From Stenotrophomonas maltophilia (GTDB taxonomy: Bacteria > Pseudomonadota > Gammaproteobacteria > Xanthomonadales > Xanthomonadaceae), in NCBI RefSeq assembly GCF_002799245.1, contig NZ_NEQV01000002.1, positions 310,001-374,000 of the forward strand: a DNA stretch of 64,000 nucleotides. Reading direction: 5' to 3'. The notes under the pieces were generated by a model that made no database searches, had not been told where the DNA came from, and saw nothing but the letters and a program-made list of their open reading frames with translations. Of this stretch, positions 36,094-47,188 are shown piece after piece (within the stretch, counting starts at the first letter, position 1; the number at the start of each line of letters is the position of its first letter). The position numbers and the translations under genes were made by a program.

Positions 36094-39000
36094 GTGCGCC
36101 GCTTCAATCTTTCCGAGTGGGCGCTGGCCAACCGCCCCCTGGTGCTGTTCGCGATGCTCGCCTTCGCCCTGATCGGTGCTTGGTCGTACAAGCATCTGGG
36201 CCAGTCCGAAGACCCGCCGTTCACCTTCAAGGCGATGGTGGTGCGCACGCTGTGGCCGGGCGCGACCGCCGAGCAGGTCTCGCGGCAGGTGACCGAGCCG
36301 ATCGAGAAGGCGCTGATGAACACCGGCGAGTATGAGTTCATCCGCTCGTACTCGCGCCCGGGCGAATCGCAGGTCATCTTCATGGCCCGTGACAGCCTGC
36401 GTTCCAAGCAGATCCCGGACCTGTGGTACCAGGTCCGCAAGCGCGTGGGCGACATCCGCGCGACGCTGCCGCGCGAGATCGTCGGCCCGTTCTTCAACGA
36501 CGAGTTCGGCGACACCTACGGCAACATCTATGCGTTGACGGGCAAGGGCTTCGACTACGCGGTGATGCGCGACTACGCCGACCGCATCCAGCTGGAACTG
36601 CAGCGCGTGCCCGACGTCGGCAAGATCGACCTGGTGGGCCTGCAGGACGAGAAGGTGTGGATCGAGTTGTCCAACACCCGCCTGGCCACGCTGGGGGTGT
36701 CGATGCAGCAGGTGCAGCAGGCGTTGGCCGACCAGAACGCGATCACCGGCACCAGCTTCTTCGAGACCGCCACCGACCGCGTGCAGCTGCGCGTGACCGG
36801 CCAGTTCAACGATATCGAGGCGATCCGCCAGTTCCCGATCCGTGCCGGTGACCGTACCGTGCACCTGGGCGACATCGCCGAGGTCAAGCGCGGCTTCGCC
36901 GATCCGGCGTCGCCGAAGATGCGCTTCATGGGCGAAGAGGCGATCGGCCTGGCTGTTGCCATGAAGGATGGCGGTGACATCCTCAAGCTCGGTGCCAACC
37001 TGGATGCCGAGTTCGAGCGCCTGCAGAAGACGCTGCCGGCAGGCATGCAGCTGCGCAAGGTGTCCGACCAGCCGCAGTCGGTGGAGGAGTCGGTCGGCGA
37101 GTTCGTGCAGGTGCTGACCGAGGCGGTGGTGATCGTGCTGCTGGTCAGTTTCTTCTCGCTGGGCCTGCGTACCGGCCTGGTGGTCGGCGTGACCATTCCG
37201 CTGGTGCTGGCGATGACCTTCTTCGTCATGCACTACTTCGACATCGGCCTGCACAAGATCTCGCTGGGTGCGCTGGTGCTGGCGCTGGGCCTGCTGGTGG
37301 ACGATGCGATCATCGCGGTGGAGATGATGGCCACCAAGATGGAGCAGGGCTACGACCGCCTGCGTGCGGCCAGCTTCGCCTGGGAATCGACCGCGTTCCC
37401 GATGCTGACAGGCACGTTGATCACCGCGGCCGGCTTCCTGCCGATCGCCACCGCCGCTTCGAGCACCGGCGAGTACACCCGTTCGCTGTTCCAGGTGGTG
37501 ACCATCGCGCTGGTGGTGTCGTGGATCGCAGCGGTGCTGTTCATCCCGTACCTGGGCGACAAGATGCTGCCGGACCTGTTCAATCCGCAGCCACCGAAGC
37601 CCGGCAGCCTGTCCGCGCGCTGGCACGCCAAGCGCCAGCAGTGGGCCGACCGTTACCCGGCACTGGCCAACCTGATCGCGCCGCCGCAGCATGGGCACGA
37701 CCACGATCCGTACCAGCGCCCGTTCTACCGCAGCTTCCGCCGCTTCCTCGATGCCTGTCTGCGCCACCGCTGGTGGGTGATCGCTGCGACCATCGCCCTG
37801 TTCGTGTTCTCGCTGATGATGTTCCGCTTCGTGCCGCAGCAGTTCTTCCCGGATTCGACCCGGCCGGAACTGATGGTGGACATCGAGCTGGCCGAAGGCG
37901 CGTCGCTGCGCTCGACCCAGGCCCAGGCCGAGAAGCTGGAGAAACTGCTGTCCAGCCGTGAGGGCATCGCCAATTACGTATCCTACGTGGGCACCGGTTC
38001 GCCGCGCTTCTACCTGCCGCTGGACCAGCAGCTGCCGGCGACCAACTTCGCCCAGTTCGTGGTGCTGGCCAAGGACATCAAATCGCGCGAGAGCACCCGC
38101 GACTGGCTGCTGCACGAGGTGATCCCGAAGTTCCCGGACGTGCAGATGCGCGTGACCCGCCTGGAGAACGGCCCGCCGGTCGGCTATCCGGTGCAGATGC
38201 GCATCTCCGGCGAGCACATCGAGAAGGTGCAGGCGATCGCACGCCAGGTCGAGGCCAAGGTGCGTGAGAACCCGCACGTGATGAACGTCAACCTGGACTG
38301 GAGCGAGCCGAGCAAGGTGGTGCGCCTGGTGATCGACCAGGAACGTGCCCGCGCGCTGGGCGTGAGCAGCGCCCAGGTCAGCCAGTTCCTGTCCAGCTCG
38401 CTGGCTGGGCAGTCGGTGAGCGTGTACCGCGAAGGCAACCGCCAGATCGAGATGCTGCTGCGTGGCCCGGCCGATGAGCGCAACCAGCTGGAGCTGCTGT
38501 CGAGCCTGTCGATGCCGACTGCCAACGGCGGCAGCATCACGCTGTCGCAGGTGGCGACGATGGAGTACGGTTTCGAGGACGGCATCATCTGGCACCGCAA
38601 CCGCCTGCCGACGGTGACCGTGCGTGCCGACATCAGCGATGGCATGCAACCGCTGGACGTGGTGCACCAGATCCTGCCGACGCTGGACGGCATCCGTGCC
38701 GAGCTGCCCAGCGGCTACCTGCTGGAAACCGGCGGCACGGTGGAGGATTCGGCACGTGGCCAGAACTCGATCAAGGCCGGCATGCCGCTGTTCCTGGTGG
38801 TGGTGGCCACGCTGCTGATGCTGCAGCTGCGCAGCTTCTCGCGTGCGGCGATGGTGCTGGTCACCGCGCCGCTGGGCATCATCGGTGCGACCCTGTTCCT
38901 GCTGCTGTTCCGTGCGCCGTTTGGCTTCGTTGCGCTGCTGGGCACGATCGCGCTGGCCGGCATGATCATGCGCAACTCGGTGATCCTGATCGACCAGATC

Positions 39001-39255
39001 CAGCAGGACATCGATGCCGGGCATGACCGCTGGCATTCGATCATCGATGCCACGGTGCGCCGTTTCCGCCCGATCGTGCTGACCGCGCTGGCGGCGGTGC
39101 TGGCGATGATCCCGCTGTCGCGCAGTGCGTTCTACGGCTCGATGGCGATCTCGATCATGGGTGGCCTGATTGTCGGCACGGTGCTGACCCTGGTGTTCCT
39201 GCCGGCGCTGTACGCGGCGTGGTTCCGGGTCAAGCCGGACGAATCCGGGGCGTGA
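36094..39255 (+). CDS. smeP: RND multidrug efflux pump SmeP
   Basis: A 1053-residue RND pump with two halves of six membrane helices each and large periplasmic loops. The proton-relay acidic pair is visible in LLVDDAIIAVEMM (helix 4, about 405-417), and family stretches such as TLWPGATAEQV, EPIEKALMN and MIMRNSVILIDQI are present. It begins with GTG 36094, seven bases after AAGGAG. It is of the HAE1/hydrophobe exporter group, closer to VexF/MdtB-like short-loop pumps than to AcrB in several places. No outer-membrane channel follows; the divergent tolC supplies it. The stop codon TGA is the loop of a perfect hairpin. Confidence 0.93.
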   Translation: MRRFNLSEWALANRPLVLFAMLAFALIGAWSYKHLGQSEDPPFTFKAMVVRTLWPGATAEQVSRQVTEPIEKALMNTGEYEFIRSYSRPGESQVIFMARDSLRSKQIPDLWYQVRKRVGDIRATLPREIVGPFFNDEFGDTYGNIYALTGKGFDYAVMRDYADRIQLELQRVPDVGKIDLVGLQDEKVWIELSNTRLATLGVSMQQVQQALADQNAITGTSFFETATDRVQLRVTGQFNDIEAIRQFPIRAGDRTVHLGDIAEVKRGFADPASPKMRFMGEEAIGLAVAMKDGGDILKLGANLDAEFERLQKTLPAGMQLRKVSDQPQSVEESVGEFVQVLTEAVVIVLLVSFFSLGLRTGLVVGVTIPLVLAMTFFVMHYFDIGLHKISLGALVLALGLLVDDAIIAVEMMATKMEQGYDRLRAASFAWESTAFPMLTGTLITAAGFLPIATAASSTGEYTRSLFQVVTIALVVSWIAAVLFIPYLGDKMLPDLFNPQPPKPGSLSARWHAKRQQWADRYPALANLIAPPQHGHDHDPYQRPFYRSFRRFLDACLRHRWWVIAATIALFVFSLMMFRFVPQQFFPDSTRPELMVDIELAEGASLRSTQAQAEKLEKLLSSREGIANYVSYVGTGSPRFYLPLDQQLPATNFAQFVVLAKDIKSRESTRDWLLHEVIPKFPDVQMRVTRLENGPPVGYPVQMRISGEHIEKVQAIARQVEAKVRENPHVMNVNLDWSEPSKVVRLVIDQERARALGVSSAQVSQFLSSSLAGQSVSVYREGNRQIEMLLRGPADERNQLELLSSLSMPTANGGSITLSQVATMEYGFEDGIIWHRNRLPTVTVRADISDGMQPLDVVHQILPTLDGIRAELPSGYLLETGGTVEDSARGQNSIKAGMPLFLVVVATLLMLQLRSFSRAAMVLVTAPLGIIGATLFLLLFRAPFGFVALLGTIALAGMIMRNSVILIDQIQQDIDAGHDRWHSIIDATVRRFRPIVLTALAAVLAMIPLSRSAFYGSMAISIMGGLIVGTVLTLVFLPALYAAWFRVKPDESGA

Positions 39256-39267
39256 CGCCCCGGATTC
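39241..39267 (+). terminator. Hairpin whose loop is the smeP stop codon
   Basis: GAATCCGGGGCG (39241-39252) and CGCCCCGGATTC (39256-39267) are perfect 12-bp arms around TGA, the smeP stop. The left arm encodes the last four residues. No T-run follows, so it may protect the 3' end or pause ribosomes or polymerase rather than terminate. Confidence 0.7.
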
Positions 39268-39276
39268 TGCGGCCAC

Positions 39277-39628
39277 GGCCGCTGGTAGATGCCAGCGGCC
39301 CTGGTAGGTACCAACGTCCCCGGTAGGTGCCAACGCCCCTGGTAGGTGCCAACCTTGGTTGGCACTGCAACATGCATCCACGCATGGCGTGGATCTACTG
39401 CAGCTGGTCTTTGCCCTGGTAGGTGCCAACCTTGGTTGGCACTGAGGCATGCATCCACGCATGGCGTGGATCTACCGTAGATGGTCTTTGCCCTGGCAGG
39501 TGCCAACCTTGGTTGGCACTGCAACATGCATCCACGCATGGCGTGGATCTACCGTAGATGGTCTTTGCGCTGGTAGGCGCCAACCTTGGTTGGCACTGCA
39601 ACATGCATCCACGCATGGCGTGGATCTA
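39277..39628. repeat. SMAG-type array: four 77-bp tandem units
   Basis: After a GGCCGCTGG..CCAGCGGCC stem (39277-39300) and two degenerate GGTAGGTRCC half-units, four units start at 39341, 39418, 39495 and 39572, exactly 77 bp apart. Each contains GGTAGGTGCCAACCTTGG-TTGGCAC and a second palindrome ATCCACGCATGGCGTGGAT-CTAC. The array fills the smeP / LysR convergent gap, and its last CTAC supplies the TAG stop of the LysR gene. Confidence 0.9.
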
Positions 39629-40531
39629 CTGCAGCTGCAGGCCGTTCCGCAGCAACGGCAGCAGCCATTCGATGAATACCTGCACGCGCGGCGCGCGGTG
39701 TTGCCGATGCGGTTGCAACAGGGTTACCGGCAGCGGTTGCGCCACGTGCTGCGGCATCACTTCCACCAATGCCCCCGACTGCAGTTCGGCCTGCACGTCG
39801 TAGCGCGGAATCTGCAGCAGCCCCAGTCCCGCCACGCAGCAGGCGATCGACGCCTCGGCGCTGTTCACGCGCACCCAGCCGGGCACGGGCAGCGTGCGCA
39901 GCTGGCCGCCTTCCTGCCATTCCCACGGTTCCACCCGCGCCGTGGTCGGCGAGGCGTAGTTCACCGCGCGGTGCCGCGCCAGATCGCCAGGATGCTGCGG
40001 CACACCGTGCCCGCGCAGGTAGGCCGGTGCGGCAACGTTGACGAAGTCGAGCAGGCCCAGCATGCGGGCCACCAGGCTGGAATCGCCCAGTTGGCCGACG
40101 CGCAGCACGGCATCGCAGCCGTCTTCGATCAGGTTCACCGCGCGGTCGGTCATGCCCAGGTCGACTTCCACCTGCGGGTACCGCGCGAAGAACTCCGGTA
40201 GCGCCGGGGCGATGATGCGACGGCCGATGCGACTGGGCACGTCGATCTTCAGCAGACCGACCGGCTGTGCGTCATCCTGTCGAAACAGCGACTCGGCGTC
40301 TTCAACCTCTGCAATCAGGCGCAGGCAGCGGGCATGGAACACGTCGCCATCATGGGTGGTGGAAACGCGACGGGTCGAACGTTGCAGCAGGCGGGTACCG
40401 AGCCGCTGCTCCAGCTCCGCAATCGCCGCCGAGACGGTGGAGCGGGGCAGGCCAAGCTGGTCGGCGGCGCGGGTGAAGCTGGCGCACTCCACGACCCGGG
40501 TGAAGATGCGGAAGCGATCGATCCGGTCCAT
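39626..40531 (-). CDS. LysR-family transcriptional regulator
   Basis: A 301-residue LysR regulator. The winged helix-turn-helix occupies about 1-60 (FTRAADQLGLPRSTVSAAIAELEQRLG), followed by the linker helix and a periplasmic-binding-like effector domain (about 90-290). It belongs to the large group with DRIDRFRIF starts (PA0816/YafC-like). It is divergent from an SDR gene 117 bp away, so it most likely controls that gene. The TAG stop is contributed by the GTAG head of a REP unit, so the final residues LQLQ are REP-derived or REP-adjacent. Confidence 0.92.
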   Translation of the reverse strand: MDRIDRFRIFTRVVECASFTRAADQLGLPRSTVSAAIAELEQRLGTRLLQRSTRRVSTTHDGDVFHARCLRLIAEVEDAESLFRQDDAQPVGLLKIDVPSRIGRRIIAPALPEFFARYPQVEVDLGMTDRAVNLIEDGCDAVLRVGQLGDSSLVARMLGLLDFVNVAAPAYLRGHGVPQHPGDLARHRAVNYASPTTARVEPWEWQEGGQLRTLPVPGWVRVNSAEASIACCVAGLGLLQIPRYDVQAELQSGALVEVMPQHVAQPLPVTLLQPHRQHRAPRVQVFIEWLLPLLRNGLQLQ

Positions 40532-40648
40532 TGTTCGCTGGCTCTGGAAAGTTAAGTCAATTTAGCGGGCTTTATCCGCTTTTTCTGCACGATATCGTCG
40601 ACAGGGCAGGGTTGCCACCCCGGGCAGCCCCCTCCCGAGACCGAAGCC
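40532..40648. promoter_or_regulatory. LysR / SDR divergent control region
   Basis: 117 bp. AGCGG (40564-40568) - GCTTTAT - CCGCT (40576-40580) forms a short AT-centred dyad, a plausible LysR site; GTTAAGTCAATTTAG just left of it is AT-rich enough for a promoter. Confidence 0.45.
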
Positions 40649-41422
40649 ATGACCGACCATTCCCTCAAGGGCAAGACCGTGCTGATCGCCGGTGGCGCCA
40701 AGAACCTGGGCGGCCTGATCGCCCGCGACTTCGCCCGCCGGGGTGCCAGCGCCATCGTCATCCACTACAACAGTGCCGCCACCCAGGCCGATGCGGAAGC
40801 GACCGTTGCCGCCGTGCAGGCGGCCGGCAGCAAGGCGGTGGCCCTGCAGGGAGACCTGACGTCGGCGGCAGCGATGGAGCGCCTGTTCGCCGATGCCGTG
40901 GCAGCGGTCGGGCGCCCCGACATCGCAATCAACACCGTCGGCAAGGTACTGAAGAAGCCGCTGCTGGACATCAGCGAAGCGGAGTACGACGAAATGAGCG
41001 CGGTTAACGCCAAGGCCGCCTTCTTCTTCCTGAAGGAGGCCGGCCGCCAAGTCAATGACGGTGGCCGCATCTGCACCCTGGTCACGTCACTGCTGGGCGC
41101 GTTCACGCCGTTCTATTCCAGCTATGCCGGCACCAAGGCACCGGTCGAGCACTTCACCCGTGCGGCGTCGAAGGAGTTCGGCGAACGCGGCATCTCGGTG
41201 ACTGCGATCGGGCCTGGTCCGATGGACACACCGTTCTTCTATCCGGCCGAGAGTGCCGATGCGCAGGCGTATCACAAGACTGCGGCGGCGCTTTCGGCGT
41301 TCACCCGGACTGGCCTGACCGATATCGCCGACATCGTGCCGTGGATCCGTTTCCTGGTCACCGACGGCTGGTGGATGACCGGCCAGACCATCCTGGTCAA
41401 TGGCGGCTACACAACGAAGTAG
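40649..41422 (+). CDS. Short-chain dehydrogenase/reductase
   Basis: A 257-residue classical SDR. The cofactor loop is AGGAKNLGG (about 14-22; the TGxxxGxG equivalent with Ala first), then NTVGK where NNAG is usual, the catalytic Ser region LVTSLLGAFTPFYSS, YxxxK in YAGTK and PGPMDTPFF. The substrate is unknown. It is divergent from the LysR gene. Its stop TAG is bases 2-4 of a GTAG REP head (41419-41422), so the REP array begins within the last codons. Confidence 0.88.
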   Translation: MTDHSLKGKTVLIAGGAKNLGGLIARDFARRGASAIVIHYNSAATQADAEATVAAVQAAGSKAVALQGDLTSAAAMERLFADAVAAVGRPDIAINTVGKVLKKPLLDISEAEYDEMSAVNAKAAFFFLKEAGRQVNDGGRICTLVTSLLGAFTPFYSSYAGTKAPVEHFTRAASKEFGERGISVTAIGPGPMDTPFFYPAESADAQAYHKTAAALSAFTRTGLTDIADIVPWIRFLVTDGWWMTGQTILVNGGYTTK

Positions 41423-41699
41423 AGCCGAGCCCACGCTCGGCTGCTCCTGCATGAGCCGAGCATGGCTCGGCTCTACAAGGAAGCCTTGCAGGCCCCGGCA
41501 TCGGTAGAGCCGAGCCCGCGCTCGGCTGCTCCTGCATGAGCCGAGCATGGCTCGGCTCTACAAGGAAGCCTTGCAGGCCCCCGGCATCGGTAGAGCCGAG
41601 CCCACGCTCGGCTGCTCCTGCATGAGCCGAGCATGGCTCGGCTCTACAAGGAAGCCTTGCAGGCCCCCGGCATCGGTAGAGCCGAGCCCACGCTCGGCT
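41419..41699. repeat. SMAG dimer array, about 86-bp units
   Basis: GTAG heads occur at 41419, 41504, 41590 and 41676, spaced 85, 86 and 86 bp. Each full unit is a head-to-head dimer, GTAGAGCCGAGCCC..GCTCGGCT then GAGCCGAGCATGGCTCGGCT-CTAC, plus a spacer AAGGAAGCCTTGCAGGCC. The fourth unit is a half-unit ending at the leuB stop. It fills the whole SDR / leuB convergent gap. Confidence 0.92.
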
Positions 41700-41703
41700 G
41701 TCA

Positions 41704-42765
41704 TCAGGCCAGCTTTGCCAGCACCGCATCCGTTGCGGCGGCGGTGCTCACTGCCTGGCCTTTCGCGGCCAGATCGGCAGTGAACACGCCGTCGTCCAAT
41801 ACCGCGTGTACCGCCGCTTCCACCGCTGCGGCTTCTGCTTCCAGCCCCAGCGAATGGCGCAGCAGCATCGCCGCGCTGAAGATCGTTGCGTACGGATTGG
41901 CGATGCCCTTGCCGGCGATATCCGGTGCCGAACCATGAATCGGCTCGTAGATGCCCACCGCACCGGGTTCGCCCAGCGAAGCCGAGGGCAGCAGGCCCAG
42001 CGAACCGGCCAGCATCGACGCCTCATCGGTGAGGATGTCGCCGAACATGTTCTCGGTGACGATCACGTCGTACTCGCGCGGCTTGGCCAGCAGGTGCATG
42101 GCCATCGAATCGACCAGCTGGTGCTCCAGCGCCACGTCCGGGAATTCCTCGCGGCCGATGCGTGCGGCCACGTCACGCCACAGGCGCGAGGTTTCCAGCA
42201 CGTTCGCCTTGTCCACCGAGGTGACCTTGCCACGACGCTGCCGGGCCAGGCGGAAGGCCGTGCGCAGCACCCGCTCGATCTCGGCCACGGTGTAGCGGCA
42301 CAGGTCGCTGGCGCTGTCGGCGTCGCGGGTCTTGTCGCCGAAGTAGATGCCGCCGGTCAGTTCGCGTACCACCACGAAGTCCACGCCCTGCAGCAGCTCG
42401 GCCTTGATCGGCGAGGCATGCAGTGCGGCGTCGTGGGTCCGCACCGGGCGCAGGTTGGCATACAGGCCCAGCGCCTTGCGGATCGCCAGCAGGCCCTGTT
42501 CCGGACGCACCCTGGCATTCGGGTCGGACCACTTCGGGCCACCGACCGCGCCCAGCAGCACCGCATTGGCGGCCTGGCAGGCGGCCAGGGTCGAGGCTGG
42601 CAGCGGTTCACCGTGCCGGTCGATGGCAACGCCACCGATGTCGTGCTCGCTGAAGGTGAAGCTGTGGTTGAAGCGTTCGGCGACGGTCTTCAGGACGGCA
42701 ACTGCCGCGGCGGCCACTTCCGGGCCGATGCCATCACCGGGCAGGACAACAATTTCAGCGTGCAT
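41704..42765 (-). CDS. leuB: 3-isopropylmalate dehydrogenase
   Basis: A 353-residue decarboxylating dehydrogenase that converts 3-isopropylmalate to 2-oxo-isocaproate with NAD. Seen: [10 protein letters not shown] at the N-terminus, the substrate Arg pair region [11 protein letters not shown] (about 91-101), [10 protein letters not shown] (about 131-140), [27 protein letters not shown], and the NAD loop [18 protein letters not shown] near 280. ATG 42765 lies 11 bp inside the leuD frame, so the two overlap. Last gene of the branched-chain operon; the SMAG array follows its stop. Confidence 0.97.
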   Translation of the reverse strand: MHAEIVVLPGDGIGPEVAAAAVAVLKTVAERFNHSFTFSEHDIGGVAIDRHGEPLPASTLAACQAANAVLLGAVGGPKWSDPNARVRPEQGLLAIRKALGLYANLRPVRTHDAALHASPIKAELLQGVDFVVVRELTGGIYFGDKTRDADSASDLCRYTVAEIERVLRTAFRLARQRRGKVTSVDKANVLETSRLWRDVAARIGREEFPDVALEHQLVDSMAMHLLAKPREYDVIVTENMFGDILTDEASMLAGSLGLLPSASLGEPGAVGIYEPIHGSAPDIAGKGIANPYATIFSAAMLLRHSLGLEAEAAAVEAAVHAVLDDGVFTADLAAKGQAVSTAAATDAVLAKLA

Positions 42766-43333
42766 GCTCACTCTCGTAGCGTTCGATTTCAGGGACACGG
42801 CCCAACAGATACCCCAACTGGTCGACACCTTCCAGCAGGCAGGTCTGCGAGAAGCCATCCAGCGGGAAGGAATAGATGCGGCCGTCCGGGGTGCGCAGTT
42901 CGCGCGTGGCCACGTCGATGGTCAACTCGTCGTCCGGCCGCTGCATCAGCGCCTGCACGTCCGCCTCGTCCAGCACGATCGGCAGCAGGCCGTTCTTCAG
43001 CGAGTTGCCGCGGAAGATGTCGGCGATCTCGCTGCTGACAATGGCGTGCAGGCCCAGATCGGTCAGTGCCCAGGGTGCATGTTCGCGCGAGGAACCGCAG
43101 CCGAAGTTGCGGCCCGCCAGCAGGATGCTGCGGCCGGCGTTGTGCGGCTGGTTGAAGGCGAAGTCGGCCACCGGCGTGCCATCGGCCTGCCAGCGCCAGT
43201 CGTTGAACGCATTGCGGCCCAGGCCCGCGCGCTCGGTGGTGGACAGGAACCGCGCCGGGATGATCTGGTCGGTATCGATGTTGGTCTGGCGCAGCACCAC
43301 GCTGGCCGAGGTCAGGGTACGGAAACCGGCCAT
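42755..43333 (-). CDS. leuD: 3-isopropylmalate dehydratase small subunit
   Basis: A 192-residue LeuD with [13 protein letters not shown] (about 18-30) and the swivel-domain [15 protein letters not shown] (about 75-90), the substrate-binding loop of isopropylmalate isomerase. It works as a heterodimer with LeuC. The ATG at 43333 shares one base with the leuC stop (TGATG), and its end overlaps leuB. Confidence 0.97.
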   Translation of the reverse strand: MAGFRTLTSASVVLRQTNIDTDQIIPARFLSTTERAGLGRNAFNDWRWQADGTPVADFAFNQPHNAGRSILLAGRNFGCGSSREHAPWALTDLGLHAIVSSEIADIFRGNSLKNGLLPIVLDEADVQALMQRPDDELTIDVATRELRTPDGRIYSFPLDGFSQTCLLEGVDQLGYLLGRVPEIERYESEHAR

Positions 43334-44751
43334 CACGCCACCTCCTGTGCGAACAGCTCGCGGGTATCGGCAACGCGCCCGTTGACCGCAGCCCATGCCG
43401 CGCTCATCGGCGAGGCCAGCAGGGTGCGCGAACCGGGGCCCTGGCGGCCTTCGAAGTTGCGGTTGCTGGTGCTCACGGCCAGCTGGCCGGGGGCGACCAG
43501 GTCGCCGTTCATGGCGATGCACATCGAGCAGCCGGGCTCGCGCCACTCGGCACCGGCCGCGCGCACGATCTCATGGATGCCCTCGGCTTCGGCTTCGCGC
43601 TTGACGATCTCGGAACCCGGCACCACCAGCATGCGCACGCGATCAGCGACACGACGGCCTCGCAGCACCTGCGCCACTTCGCGCATGTCGCTCAGGCGAC
43701 CGTTGGTGCACGAACCGACGAACACCACGTCCACCGGCGTACCGGCCAGCGCCTTGCCGGCCTGGAAGTGCATATAGTCCAGGCCCTTCTGCGCAGCGGC
43801 ATCGTTGGCAGCCGGGATCGGCGCATCCACGGCGATGGCGGTGCCCGGATGCGTGCCCCAGGTCAGGGTCGGGCGGATGTCTGCAGCATCGATGTGCACT
43901 TCACTGTCGAAGCGTGCGCCTTCATCGCTGCGCAGCTGCTGCCAGCGCGCCACGGCGGCGTCGAAGTCGGCGCCCTTGGGGCCGCGCGGGGTGCGGGCGA
44001 CGAAGTCGAAGGTGACCTGGTCCGGGGCGACCATGCCGGCACGCGCGCCGGCCTCGATCGACATGTTGCACAGGGTCATGCGCTGTTCCATGTCCATCGC
44101 CTCGATGGTGCTGCCGCGGAACTCGATGACATGGCCGGTGCCGCCGTTGACGCCGATCACGCCGATGATGTGCAGGACCACGTCCTTGGCGCCCACGCCC
44201 GGGGCCAGCGGGCCATCGACGGTAATGGCGAACGTCTTGGCCTTGCGCTGCAGCAGGCACTGCGTGGCCAGCACATGGCCGACTTCGCTGGTGCCGATGC
44301 CGAACGCCAGCGAACCGAACGCACCATGGGTGGAGGTGTGGCTGTCGCCGCAGACGATGGTCATGCCCGGCTGGGTGAAGCCCTGTTCCGGCGCGATCAC
44401 ATGGACGATGCCACGGTTGTCCGACGCCATGTCGAACAGCTCGATGCCGTGCTCGGCGCAGTTGCGCGCCAGGGTGGCGACCTGCGCTTCGGAGGCGGCG
44501 CTGGCGTAGGGCAGCGTGCCGTCGGCGTTGGCCGGCAGGGTCGGTGTGGAATGATCCATCGTCGCCTTGGTGCGGTCCGGCCGGCGCGGCGACAGGCCGC
44601 GCTCGCGCAGTTCGGTGAACGCCTGCGGCGAGGTCACCTCGTGGATCAGGTGCAGGTCGATGTACAGCACGGCGGGCGCGCTGTCGGATTCGGGAACCAC
44701 CACGTGGGCGTCCCACAGTTTGTCGTACAGGGTGCGGGGTGCGGAAGTCAT
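43333..44751 (-). CDS. leuC: 3-isopropylmalate dehydratase large subunit
   Basis: A 472-residue aconitase-family protein. The three [4Fe-4S] cysteines are seen as FVGSCTNGR (about 345-353) and GCSMCIAMN (about 407-415). [14 protein letters not shown] (about 130-143) is the family loop. It begins [18 protein letters not shown], as in proteobacterial LeuC. It lies 60 bp after a methyltransferase gene and is fused by a one-base overlap to leuD. Confidence 0.97.
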   Translation of the reverse strand: MTSAPRTLYDKLWDAHVVVPESDSAPAVLYIDLHLIHEVTSPQAFTELRERGLSPRRPDRTKATMDHSTPTLPANADGTLPYASAASEAQVATLARNCAEHGIELFDMASDNRGIVHVIAPEQGFTQPGMTIVCGDSHTSTHGAFGSLAFGIGTSEVGHVLATQCLLQRKAKTFAITVDGPLAPGVGAKDVVLHIIGVIGVNGGTGHVIEFRGSTIEAMDMEQRMTLCNMSIEAGARAGMVAPDQVTFDFVARTPRGPKGADFDAAVARWQQLRSDEGARFDSEVHIDAADIRPTLTWGTHPGTAIAVDAPIPAANDAAAQKGLDYMHFQAGKALAGTPVDVVFVGSCTNGRLSDMREVAQVLRGRRVADRVRMLVVPGSEIVKREAEAEGIHEIVRAAGAEWREPGCSMCIAMNGDLVAPGQLAVSTSNRNFEGRQGPGSRTLLASPMSAAWAAVNGRVADTRELFAQEVA

Positions 44752-44811
44752 GCGTGTGCCTGGCAGAAGTACGAAAGTGCGGACATCAGGAAAGATAGCG
44801 AAAAGGTCATC

Positions 44812-45591
44812 TCAGCGGCGGCGGGCGAGCACCCGCAGCCGTACGTAGTCGGCCAGCGGCTGGCCGGCGGCGTTGCGCGGCAGATCGGCCAGCAGCGCAG
44901 CAGCGGCCTCGCGCACGGTGGCGCGGGCGTCGGCGGGCAGGTCCTCCAGCAGTGGCGCGGCGAACACCCGCAGCCAGCCGGCCACGCCGGTCGGCAGCGC
45001 GGTCGGGCGCGGCGTGCATTCGATCAGCTGCACCTGGAAGCCATGCTGGCGCAGGCGGTCGGCGTAGGCATCGGCCGTCGGGAAATACCATCGGAAGGCG
45101 CTGGCGCCGTGACCATGGGCCAGGCGTGCGGCCTGCACCGCCGCGATGATCGTGGCCACGTTGCCATGGCCGCCGAACTCGGCGACGAAGCGGCCACCGG
45201 GGCGCAGGGCGCGGCGCACGCCTTCCAGCACCTGGTCGGGATTGCCCATCCAATGCAGTGCCGCGTTGCTGAACACCGCATCGAACGCGCTGTCGAACGA
45301 CAGTGCGTGGCCGTCCATCACCTGGGCATCGACACCGCGCGCACGGGCGGCGATCACCAGTTCCGGCGAGGCATCCACGCCGTGGATGCGCGCGCCGCTC
45401 AGGGCCAGTTCGGTGCTCAGCACGCCATCGCCACAGCCCAGGTCGAGGATGCGCTCACCGGCGCGCGGGTCGAGCAGGCGCGATACCGCGCCGCCGAGCA
45501 GCGGCACGAAGCCGGCATCGATCGCATAGTCCTGGGCGTTCCACTGCTGGCCAGCGGCGCTGGTCGGGGTGGGGGTGTCGAAGGCGCTCAT
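44812..45591 (-). CDS. SAM-dependent methyltransferase, trans-aconitate methyltransferase-like
   Basis: A 259-residue class I methyltransferase. Motif I is ILDLGCGDGVLS (about 48-59), the acidic residue after beta 2 is in GVDASPELV, and FSNAALHWM (about 107-115) is a stretch shared with trans-aconitate 2-methyltransferases (Tam). It lies inside the leucine genes, 10 bp after leuA and 60 bp before leuC, preceded by GAGG. Tam-like enzymes methylate tricarboxylic acids, and the yeast relative Tmt1 is known to methylate 3-isopropylmalate. A substrate from the isopropylmalate isomerase step or its aconitate-like side product is therefore attractive. The fold is certain, the substrate is inference. 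Confidence 0.82.
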   Translation of the reverse strand: MSAFDTPTPTSAAGQQWNAQDYAIDAGFVPLLGGAVSRLLDPRAGERILDLGCGDGVLSTELALSGARIHGVDASPELVIAARARGVDAQVMDGHALSFDSAFDAVFSNAALHWMGNPDQVLEGVRRALRPGGRFVAEFGGHGNVATIIAAVQAARLAHGHGASAFRWYFPTADAYADRLRQHGFQVQLIECTPRPTALPTGVAGWLRVFAAPLLEDLPADARATVREAAAALLADLPRNAAGQPLADYVRLRVLARRR

Positions 45592-45601
45592 GGCGGGTTC
45601 C

Positions 45602-47184
<1,583 letters not shown>

Positions 47185-47188
<4 letters not shown>

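Noticed and set aside
39277..41700. CRISPR array
   Set aside because: The regularly spaced repeats are 77-86 bp units made wholly of REP palindromes, with no unique spacers and no cas genes.
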